Source of the DNA: Pseudomonadota bacterium
GTDB taxonomy: Bacteria > Pseudomonadota > Alphaproteobacteria > Rhizobiales > Xanthobacteraceae
Assembly (NCBI GenBank): GCA_023387555.1
Contig: JAEWHY010000210.1
Location: forward strand, 1-10,726
Length of the DNA stretch: 10,726 bases
Direction: 5' to 3'
Positions within the stretch are counted from its first letter, which is position 1. The number at the start of each line of letters is the position of its first letter. The notes beneath the pieces are model-generated. The model ran no database searches and was not told where the DNA came from. It saw nothing but the letters and a program-made list of their open reading frames with translations. Of this stretch, positions 1 to 5,522 are shown one piece after another. A program made the translations under genes and the position numbers.

Positions 1-23
1 AAGCCGGGGTTAGGTCCGTTCAT
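1..23 (-). CDS. Start of a divergent minus-strand gene (partial, unidentified)
   Basis: On the minus strand an ATG at 23-21 follows a strong purine-rich ribosome binding site (GGGGGGAA, complement of 27-34) at about 4 bases spacing, and the frame stays open to the window edge, reading MNGPNPG. Only seven codons are present, so no family can be assigned. The gene would diverge from rpoH. In some Rhizobiales an RluA-family pseudouridine synthase gene neighbours rpoH, so that is a possible identity from general knowledge, not something this fragment shows. Confidence 0.4.
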
Positions 24-353
24 AATTCCCCCCGACAGGCCGGATCTTTTAGGCTATGTTACCGATTAGTACCATAGCGGCAACACTTCGGCGCATTTTG
101 TCAAAAGAGCGCATAAATGGCCCTAAATCGGGGCTTGGCAGCGCTTGTGACAGGGGCCGGGTGCAACAATATAGCGTTGGGCTGCGTATAGGCAGTAAGC
201 GGGCACTGGCGGGATCGGCAGCGACGGAAATCGCGGCTTCTACCGTTATGTACTGAGGGAACCGGCCAACAAAGGTAGTTCGTACCCTCAAAGGCTTCCC
301 GCAAAGGATTTGAGAGAGGGACCGCCCGGGGCATTGGGCGGCTGGTAAAGGTC
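24..353. promoter_or_regulatory. Divergent control region upstream of rpoH
   Basis: This 330-base gene-free stretch is visibly richer in A and T than the neighbouring coding DNA, as expected for promoters. Towards rpoH, a TGTGAC (146-151) and a TATAGC (170-175), 18 bases apart, form a tentative housekeeping-type promoter. On the other strand TTGCCG (complement of 78-83) and TAACAT (complement of 56-61), 16 bases apart, could serve the divergent gene. CAAAGG occurs three times (270-275, 289-294, 302-307). A GGAAC at 258-262 resembles an ECF-sigma -35 element, but the following GTT (278-280) is slightly too close for an EcfG promoter. A GC hairpin (322-341) lies just before the rpoH start. The promoter assignments are by eye only. 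Confidence 0.4.
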
Positions 354-1259
354 ATGGCAACGAAGCTTCCGTCTATCGCGCAGGGCTCATTGGGCCTCAC
401 TCGCTATCTGGAAGAGATTCGCAAGTTTCCGATGCTGGAACCGGGCGAAGAATTCATGCTGGCCAAACGCTGGCAGGAACACGCTGACCAGGACGCAGCC
501 GAAAAGCTCATCACCTCGCACCTGCGGCTCGTGGCACGCATCGCCATGGGTTACCGCGGCTATGGCCTGCCGATCGGCGAAGTCATTTCCGAAGGCAACG
601 TCGGCCTGATGCAGGCCGTGAAGCGGTTCGAGCCGGACAAAGGCTTCCGCCTCGCCACCTATGCGATGTGGTGGATCAAGGCCGCTATACAGGAATACAT
701 CCTGCGCTCGTGGTCGCTCGTGAAGATGGGCACGACCGCGAACCAGAAGAAGCTGTTCTTCAACCTGCGCAAGGCGAAGAGCAAGATCAACGCGCTTGGC
801 GAAGGCGATCTCAAGCCCGACCAGGTCGCGCAGATCGCAAAGCGGCTCGGCGTCACCGAGAAGGACGTGGTCGACATGAATCGCCGCCTCGGCGGTGATT
901 CCTCGCTCAACGCCTCGATCCGTGACGACGGCGATTCCGGCGAGTGGCAGGACTGGCTGGCCGATGACTCGGCCGGTCAGGAGGAAGTGCTGGCCGAGAG
1001 CGAGGAGTTGGACAATCGCAGGTCCGCGCTCGACCACGCGCTCACCGTGCTGAACGACCGCGAGCGCCGCATCTTCGAGGCGCGCCGGCTGGCCGACGAT
1101 CCGGTGACGCTGGAGGAGCTTGCCGCCGAGTTCGGCGTGTCGCGCGAACGCGTCCGCCAGATCGAGGTGCGCGCTTTCGAGAAGGTGCAGAAGGCGGTGA
1201 AGAATCGCGTTGCCGCGATGGAGACGCCGAAGCAGCCCGAAGCGCTTCCCGCGCATTAA
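354..1259 (+). CDS. rpoH: RNA polymerase sigma-32 factor RpoH
   Basis: This 301-residue protein is a heat-shock sigma factor that directs RNA polymerase to chaperone and protease promoters. Region 2 spans about residues 51-120 and contains the -10 recognition and core-binding stretch ending in WWIKAAIQEYILRSW. The RpoH box, QKKLFFNLR at 131-139, is the signature that separates sigma-32 from housekeeping sigma factors. A region 4.2 helix-turn-helix (about 252-278, with GVSRERVRQIE) reads the -35 element. The length is slightly above the 284 residues of the E. coli protein, with a short Pro/Ala tail. The ATG at 354 gives the usual N-terminus (ending RYLEEIRKFPMLEP), but the nearest purine run, AAAGG, sits only 2 bases before the ATG, so the Shine-Dalgarno is poor. 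Many Rhizobiales carry several rpoH copies; which one this is cannot be told here. Confidence 0.97.
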   Translation: MATKLPSIAQGSLGLTRYLEEIRKFPMLEPGEEFMLAKRWQEHADQDAAEKLITSHLRLVARIAMGYRGYGLPIGEVISEGNVGLMQAVKRFEPDKGFRLATYAMWWIKAAIQEYILRSWSLVKMGTTANQKKLFFNLRKAKSKINALGEGDLKPDQVAQIAKRLGVTEKDVVDMNRRLGGDSSLNASIRDDGDSGEWQDWLADDSAGQEEVLAESEELDNRRSALDHALTVLNDRERRIFEARRLADDPVTLEELAAEFGVSRERVRQIEVRAFEKVQKAVKNRVAAMETPKQPEALPAH

Positions 1260-1287
1260 GCGGCGGCAAACGGAACACAACAACGCG

Positions 1288-1315
1288 AAAGCCGGGCCTT
1301 GAGCCCGGCTTTTTT
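1288..1315 (+). terminator. Rho-independent terminator of rpoH
   Basis: The stem GCCGGGC (1291-1297) pairs with GCCCGGC (1303-1309) around a 5-base loop, is extended by AAA/TTT pairs, and runs into a tract of six T. It lies 28 bases after the rpoH stop. The convergent MFS gene ends at 1369, so the hairpin may also slow transcription from that side, although the T-run on that strand is only three bases. Confidence 0.9.
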
Positions 1316-1368
1316 GTTGGCATTTGCATTTGTAGCAGCCCGCGAAGCGCTCGATCAAACGCGTTCCG

Positions 1369-2634
1369 CTACACGCGTGTCAGTCGACCGGACGGCACTG
1401 CAGTCAAGCTTGGCGCACCCCTGACATCCTGACCGGCCTTGGGCCTCGGCAGCGACAGGCTCAAGACGATGCCGAGAACCGCAACCGGCGTCAGCAGCCA
1501 TGGCGCGGCGTGCCATCCGATCAATTCGACACACAGCCCGAGGGCTAAAGGTCCGGCAAACTGACCCAGATTGCTGGCCTGCTGAAGCAGCCCGATCGTT
1601 GTCGGCACGGCATTCGGCGTCGGTGCAACGTATGGGGCCGCGGCGTATAGAATGCCAGGCGCCAGACCACCGACGCCCAATGCAATCGCGGCCGACAGTG
1701 CGACAACCCACGTCGGCGCCGCCGAAGAATAGATCGCGAGAACAGCGACCCCGAAGGCCGCGTACGCAATGACCAGCAGCTTCACTCTGGACCAGCGCGC
1801 CCGGACCAGGAAGCCGGAGGCCACATGACCCGCGGCACTGACGAAGAGAACGAATGCGCTCAGGCCGCCGGCGTGCGCAACCGATATGCCATGAACGGAC
1901 GTCAGCAACAGCGGCAGCGCAAACGCCAGCGAGAAGATCTGGCAGGAATACGCAAAGAACGCCCCCGCCGTCGCAAGGCATCTCGGGCTCCCGGCAACCT
2001 TTGCAAGGCCGGTCACGAACTCACCGCTTGTTCTGACCGGCGGCGGAAACAGCGAGGGCGCGAGCTTGAGGAGAACCAGCGCATAGATGGCCGCCACCGC
2101 AGCATCCGCAAGCCAGACCGTGCGCCAGCCGGCAATCGGCAGCAAGGCTCCCATCAACAGGAACAGCATGATCCCGGTCGGCATGTAGGCGCTCCACACC
2201 GCCATGACGAAATCGCGCCGCCGGGGAATGACGTCGCGGGACAGGATCGTCGGGACCGCCAGGATGACGCCGAAGTAGCCGACGCCTTCGACGATGCGCG
2301 CAAGCAGCAACAGCATTCCGCTTGAAGCCAGCGCGCCAATGAGATTACCCGCGGCGATGATGATCATGCCCCCCACGAGTGCGCGGCGTCCGCCAAGTAA
2401 GGCCACCACGGCCCCCGCGCCGACCCCGCCGACCGCCCCGATCGTTGCAAACACCGCAACGATCAGCCCGGCCAAGGTGTATCCAAAGCCAAGCTCGGCC
2501 CGGATCACCGGCAGCGAGATGATGGCCTTCCCGATCTGCGAGGCGGCAAGCACGCCAGCCCCCATCAGCACAACAATCTGAAACGTACTAATGCCCCTCA
2601 ATTCCGCGGAGGCATCGCGTTGATGGGTCTGCAT
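1369..2634 (-). CDS. MFS transporter, about 12 membrane helices
   Basis: This 421-residue, strongly hydrophobic protein has the layout of a Major Facilitator Superfamily secondary transporter in the inner membrane. A reduced motif A is visible in the loop between helices 2 and 3 (GAVVALLGGRRALVGG, 74-89). A motif-B-like helix with a buried Arg follows (RIVEGVGYFG from 113), then the GWR turn (169-171) common before helix 6. A central hydrophilic loop lies around 190-212, and a second six-helix half follows. The sequence resembles the CynX/NimT-like or general 'MFS transporter' class, but nothing shows the substrate. The ATG at 2634 has only a weak GGAAA next to it. The gene is convergent with rpoH and has no same-strand partner, so it is probably transcribed alone. 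No regulator gene adjoins it. Confidence 0.9.
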   Translation of the reverse strand: MQTHQRDASAELRGISTFQIVVLMGAGVLAASQIGKAIISLPVIRAELGFGYTLAGLIVAVFATIGAVGGVGAGAVVALLGGRRALVGGMIIIAAGNLIGALASSGMLLLLARIVEGVGYFGVILAVPTILSRDVIPRRRDFVMAVWSAYMPTGIMLFLLMGALLPIAGWRTVWLADAAVAAIYALVLLKLAPSLFPPPVRTSGEFVTGLAKVAGSPRCLATAGAFFAYSCQIFSLAFALPLLLTSVHGISVAHAGGLSAFVLFVSAAGHVASGFLVRARWSRVKLLVIAYAAFGVAVLAIYSSAAPTWVVALSAAIALGVGGLAPGILYAAAPYVAPTPNAVPTTIGLLQQASNLGQFAGPLALGLCVELIGWHAAPWLLTPVAVLGIVLSLSLPRPKAGQDVRGAPSLTAVPSGRLTRV

Positions 2635-2819
2635 TTTCCGAGCCCCATGCCTGAGAACGGAGGTTTGTAGATGCGAATTGTCGCAAGACTTTTAGATTCG
2701 CGATTCTGGGGCCCGGCGACCCGACAAGATCACTGGCGCAGCAGAGAGCGCCGCATCGCCACCGGCACGAGGAGGTCGTCTCCGCGCACATCAGGCCATT
2801 TCGCGCGATCCACGCCGGG

Positions 2820-2966
2820 CTATTCAAGGCTGGCGACTCCGGAGCGGATGAGCCACTGCATGTGATCGAGACGCGCCGCACGGCGGGCTGCGCGCCACCT
2901 TGCAAATGCGCGCCAGCCGGCTCGAAGCCATGGCAGGTTCGCTTTGCGAAAGAGCGACGATCCCAT
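2820..2966 (-). CDS. Possible small Arg/Trp-rich protein, 48 residues (doubtful)
   Basis: An ATG at 2966 opens 48 codons, MGSSLFRKANLPWLRAGWRA onward, ending RSGVASLE. A GGTGA lies about 8 bases upstream. The stretch LFRK, then WRAFARWRAARRAARLD, is loosely reminiscent of DUF1127 small proteins, which have an Arg-rich helix followed by an LDD..L.DIG segment, but the DIG-type core is not conserved here. It could equally be chance in GC-rich DNA, or the tail of a decayed gene that began at 3030. It is listed only so it is not lost. Confidence 0.18.
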   Translation of the reverse strand: MGSSLFRKANLPWLRAGWRAFARWRAARRAARLDHMQWLIRSGVASLE

Positions 2967-3077
2967 GGCGGGTTCACCGTGTCGGCGACAGGAGCAACGC
3001 CACACCGAACAATGCCGCATTCCAGTTCATTGCGAGGTCTCCCTTCGGTGGATGGCGCATCTGAGCCTGTCGCCGGA

Positions 3078-3111
3078 GTCGCCGCGTCATCGGAACCGAT
3101 GATGCGGCGAC
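3078..3111. repeat. 34-base near-perfect dyad (hairpin)
   Basis: Bases 3078-3093 pair with 3096-3111 across a 2-base AA centre, giving 16 pairs with a single G-T wobble (3086/3103). No T-run follows on either strand, so it is not a standard intrinsic terminator. It lies in the gene-free interval, about 130 bases before the EcfG promoter at 3242. It could be a protein-binding dyad, part of a structured RNA, or a terminator acting without a T-tract. A second inverted pair (2983-2992 with 3066-3075) ends two bases before it. Confidence 0.6.
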
Positions 3112-3241
3112 AGCATTTGGCGCAAGGCCGTGCGGCGTCCCTGCGGAGGTTCCGGTCGGCGATACGGATCGACCATCCAGTCGCTGGCGATCCGAAATGC
3201 TGGGATTTCAGGTGGTTAATGTAAGTCGCCAACGTGGCGCG

Positions 3242-3266
3242 GGAACGTCATCGCAAATTCTGCGTT
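3242..3266 (+). promoter_or_regulatory. EcfG-type (general stress response) promoter
   Basis: GGAAC (3242-3246) and CGTT (3263-3266) are separated by exactly 16 bases, a perfect match to the alphaproteobacterial EcfG consensus GGAAC-N16/17-CGTT. The predicted transcript would start near 3273, about 25 bases before the ATG at 3297 of the small membrane protein, and would include its GGAGG ribosome binding site. This also argues against the upstream in-frame ATG at 3234, which would lie before the promoter. Confidence 0.8.
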
Positions 3267-3296
3267 GCCTCCCCAGCAAGCTGGAGGACCCTGATC

Positions 3297-3602
3297 ATGA
3301 GCCACGACCCGTATCGAGACCCGCAGATCGACCCCGCCCCTTACCGCGATCAGCGCGATCCGAATTCGGCCAGTTCTGGGGCCGCGATTTTGCTGGGTGC
3401 GGTGCTGCTCGCCGCAATCGGCGCCTTCATCTATTTCTATACGGATGCGGGCGAACAGGTCGCGACCAACGACATGCGTCCGCCGATCACGCAGCCGTCG
3501 ACAACGGGATCTGCTCCCGCGCCGGAAACCACCGGATCGTCGTCCAATATTCCGGCAGCGCCCGAGCAGAAGGCCGAGCCCAGGGTGAAGCCGGTCGAGT
3601 AA
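3297..3602 (+). CDS. Small single-span membrane protein, likely general-stress regulon member
   Basis: This 101-residue protein is of unrecognised family. The N-terminus (1-26) is hydrophilic with PYRD repeated at 5-8 and 16-19, and is rich in Asp and Pro. One transmembrane helix covers about 27-48 (SSGAAILLGAVLLAAIGAFI). The remaining half is a Pro/Thr/Ser/Ala-rich, low-complexity tail ending EPRVKPVE. With no positive residues straight after the helix, the C-terminal tail is probably periplasmic; that is inference. The start at 3297 is chosen over 3234 because GGAGG (3283-3287) sits 9 bases upstream and an EcfG promoter lies at 3242-3266. The gene stands alone and ends at a hairpin. Short one-helix proteins of this kind are common among stress-induced alphaproteobacterial genes, but the function is unknown. 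Confidence 0.85.
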   Translation: MSHDPYRDPQIDPAPYRDQRDPNSASSGAAILLGAVLLAAIGAFIYFYTDAGEQVATNDMRPPITQPSTTGSAPAPETTGSSSNIPAAPEQKAEPRVKPVE

Positions 3603-3627
3603 GCGCGGCAAGATTCACAGAGACTAT

Positions 3628-3657
3628 AGAGCCGGGCCCTGCCCGGCTCTCTTCTGT
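3628..3657 (+). terminator. Hairpin terminator between convergent genes
   Basis: AGAGCCGGGC (3628-3637) pairs with GCCCGGCTCT (3641-3650) around a 3-base CCT loop, followed by a modest T-rich stretch (CTTCTGTTC). It follows the small membrane protein stop by 25 bases and faces the poxB stop at 3690, so it can serve both directions. Its 7-base core stem is identical to that of the rpoH terminator. Confidence 0.75.
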
Positions 3658-3689
3658 TCGCGAACCTCATCGCGCCGCCGGGAGGCGCT

Positions 3690-5297
3690 TCACCACGACG
3701 GCGCGGACACCACAACATCGAGCAGAGCCGGCCCGCGATGCGCAAGCAGATCGGTGACCGCCGTCTCCACGTCATCAGGCCGCTCGACGCGAATGGCGTG
3801 GATCCCGATGGCGCGCGACATCGCAGCGAAGTCCGGGTTCTTCAGATCTGTACCGAACTCAGGGATGCCCTCGACATGCATCTCCGCCGCGACATAGCCA
3901 AGCAGGCCATTGTTGTAAACCACGACCTTCACCGGAAGCCGTTGCTGCGCCAGCGTCAGGAAATCCCCCATCAGCATGGTGAAACCACCATCGCCCGACA
4001 GGCTGACGACCTGGCGGTCCGGAAAGGCCGCCTGTGCGCCGATCGCCTGAGGCAAAGCGCAGGCCATCGAACCATGCGACAGCGAGCCGATCATGCGGCG
4101 GCGACCATTCATGCGGAGATATCGTGAGGCCCAGATCGTCACCATGCCGACATCGAAGGTGAAGACGGCATCGTCCGCAGCCTTCTCGTTCAGAACCCGC
4201 GTCAGGTATTGCGGACTGACCAGCTTCTCCTCCGGCTTCGCAGCTGCCGCCTCCTCTGCCGATTTGCGGCACTTGCGGTAGTTCGCCAGACTGTCGTCCA
4301 GATGACTGCGATCGGACTTGCGCTCGATCATCGGCAGCAGCGCATCCACGGACGCGCCGATATCGCCGACAACCGCCACCTTCACCGGAGTGCGCCGGCC
4401 AATGTGTTCCGGCCGCATATCGATCTGCGCCACCGCCACGTCCTCGGGGTAGAGTTCGCGGAAAGGAAGATCCGCGCCCAGCATCAACAGCGTATCGCAT
4501 TCCTTGAAGGCCTGCAGTCCGGCTTCGAAGCCGACACGGCCGGTCGGGCCAATCTCGAATGGATTGTCCCACTCGACGTGCTCCTTGCCGCCAAGCGCGT
4601 ATACGATCGGCGCCTGTAATGTATCGGCAAGCTGAATCACTTGATGATGTGCGCCCGCGCAGCCGCGCCCGCAAAACAGCGTGATCCGTTTGCCGGCGTT
4701 GAGCAGGCGCGCCAGAGGTTCGAGCGATGCTTTCTGCGGGACCAGGGTCGGAAGCGCAAGCTTCACGGTCTCGGGCGGCGAGAGCCGCGCCTCGTATTCG
4801 GCGCGGATGATGTCGTCGGGAATCGCGATGACCGAGACCGAACGGTTTCCGATGGCGCTTCGAACAGCGATTTCCAGCATACCGGGCAGTTGCTCGGGAT
4901 GAGACACCAGTTCGCAATAATCGGAGCAGGCCCGAAACAATTCCGAAGGCTTGGTTTCCTGGAAGAAGCCGCGCCCGATTTCGCCGCTTGGTATCTGTGC
5001 GGCGATGGCCAGTACCGGAACCCTCGTCCTCTGGCAGTCGAATAGACCGTTGAGAAGATGGGTGTTGCCCGGGCCGCAGGACCCGGCGCAGACCGCGAGG
5101 TCTCCCGTCAGCGCCGCCTCGGCGCCGGCGGCGAAGGCCGCGGCTTCCTCATGCCGGACATGGATCCAGTCGATGTCACCACGGGCGCGCAGCGAATCGG
5201 TGAATGCGTTCAGGCTGTCGCCCACGATGCCATACACGCGCCGCACGCCGACTTGATGAAGGACTTCCGTGATCAGGTCCGCAGCGCTTTTTGCCAT
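3690..5297 (-). CDS. poxB: Pyruvate dehydrogenase (quinone) / pyruvate oxidase PoxB family, lacking the C-terminal membrane peptide
   Basis: This 535-residue thiamine-diphosphate flavoenzyme is expected to decarboxylate pyruvate to acetate and CO2 and pass electrons through FAD to quinone. It aligns closely with E. coli PoxB as I recall that sequence. The PYR domain carries the catalytic Glu50 (RHEEAAAFAAGAE), then CAGSCGPGNTHLLNGLFD (70-87). The central FAD domain contains GRGCAGAHH (210-218) and GGKEHVEWDNP (236-246). The PP domain has the thiamine-diphosphate/magnesium motif GDGG (435-438) through YNN (461-463). E. coli PoxB has 572 residues; this one ends at DVVVSAPSW, about 37 residues short, lacking the region that binds lipid. 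The ATG at 5297 has GGAGG (complement of 5306-5310) 8 bases upstream; the open frame runs on beyond it by chance. An EcfG-like promoter lies upstream at 5374-5399. Acetolactate synthase is a less likely alternative. Confidence 0.9.
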   Translation of the reverse strand: MAKSAADLITEVLHQVGVRRVYGIVGDSLNAFTDSLRARGDIDWIHVRHEEAAAFAAGAEAALTGDLAVCAGSCGPGNTHLLNGLFDCQRTRVPVLAIAAQIPSGEIGRGFFQETKPSELFRACSDYCELVSHPEQLPGMLEIAVRSAIGNRSVSVIAIPDDIIRAEYEARLSPPETVKLALPTLVPQKASLEPLARLLNAGKRITLFCGRGCAGAHHQVIQLADTLQAPIVYALGGKEHVEWDNPFEIGPTGRVGFEAGLQAFKECDTLLMLGADLPFRELYPEDVAVAQIDMRPEHIGRRTPVKVAVVGDIGASVDALLPMIERKSDRSHLDDSLANYRKCRKSAEEAAAAKPEEKLVSPQYLTRVLNEKAADDAVFTFDVGMVTIWASRYLRMNGRRRMIGSLSHGSMACALPQAIGAQAAFPDRQVVSLSGDGGFTMLMGDFLTLAQQRLPVKVVVYNNGLLGYVAAEMHVEGIPEFGTDLKNPDFAAMSRAIGIHAIRVERPDDVETAVTDLLAHRGPALLDVVVSAPSW

Positions 5298-5373
5298 GAT
5301 CCGTTCCTCCGGTACAGGGAAACGGGATCTGAGGCATTTCGTTCGGGGCACTTTGGTTCGGGAAAGCGGTAGA

Positions 5374-5399
5374 AACCTCGCAGTTCTTTCATTAGTTCC
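5374..5399 (-). promoter_or_regulatory. EcfG-like promoter for poxB
   Basis: Read on the minus strand, GGAAC (5399-5395) is followed after 17 bases by GGTT (5377-5374). That is one base off the EcfG -10 consensus CGTT, with an allowed spacer. The predicted start of transcription would be near 5367, giving a leader of about 70 bases before the ATG at 5297. E. coli poxB depends on RpoS, and alphaproteobacteria use EcfG instead of RpoS, so the placement makes biological sense. Confidence 0.55.
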
Positions 5400-5510
5400 C
5401 GGACATGCGCAGGCCGAATGATCAAGACTGCGTGGTTCGGTGACAGCGGCTCCTGCGGTTATTGCCGCCTGATCGCAAATTCGCACGAGCCATCCGCGCC
5501 ATCCGCCCAA

Positions 5511-5514
5511 GGAG
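5511..5514 (+). promoter_or_regulatory. Ribosome binding site deciding the AI-2E gene start
   Basis: AAGGAGA centred on 5511-5514 stands 8 bases before the ATG at 5523, whereas the in-frame ATG at 5418 has no such signal. The 35 residues between the two are hydrophilic, contain two Cys, and are unlike AI-2E family N-termini. Confidence 0.8.
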
Positions 5515-5522
5515 ATCTCTAC

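Larger units (their letters stand above)
2635..3241. other. About 600 bases without a convincing gene; structured, possibly decayed DNA
   Basis: No frame here gives a protein that looks real over any length; the open frames are Arg/Ser/Pro-rich, as expected from non-coding GC-rich DNA. Three things stand out. First, a GGAGG (2660-2664) precedes an ATG at 2671 opening a 64-codon frame of unconvincing composition. Second, on the minus strand a GGGAG-led 18-codon frame (3030-2974, MNWNAALFGVALLLSPTR) reads like the start of a signal peptide or membrane helix and then stops, followed in another frame by a 48-codon Arg/Trp-rich frame (2966-2820). Third, there are inverted repeats at 2983-2992/3066-3075 and at 3078-3111. 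The interval may hold a decayed gene or a structured RNA; no tRNA or rRNA is visible. Confidence 0.5.
5298..5522. promoter_or_regulatory. Divergent control region between poxB and the AI-2E gene
   Basis: This 225-base gap holds both start regions. On the minus strand, towards poxB, is the EcfG-like element at 5374-5399. On the plus strand there are two imperfect EcfG-like pairs: GGAAA (5318-5322) with CGTT (5340-5343), 17 bases apart, and GGAAA (5361-5365) with AGTT (5382-5385), 16 bases apart, each one or two bases off consensus. An ATG at 5418 is in frame with the AI-2E gene but has no good ribosome binding site. Confidence 0.5.

Noticed and set aside
56..256. 66-codon plus-strand frame upstream of rpoH
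   Set aside because: Low-GC promoter-like DNA, weak ribosome binding site, no protein features, and a divergent promoter is expected there.
387..1358. 323-codon minus-strand frame opposite rpoH
   Set aside because: Shadow of the certain rpoH gene; also crosses its terminator.
3197..3757. 186-codon plus-strand frame overlapping the small membrane protein
   Set aside because: It crosses an EcfG promoter and a terminator and is Arg-rich; the frame starting at 3297 has the ribosome binding site and a clear membrane helix.
5418..5522. 35-residue N-terminal extension of the AI-2E protein
   Set aside because: No ribosome binding site at 5418, composition unlike the family, and a strong AAGGAGA before the ATG at 5523.
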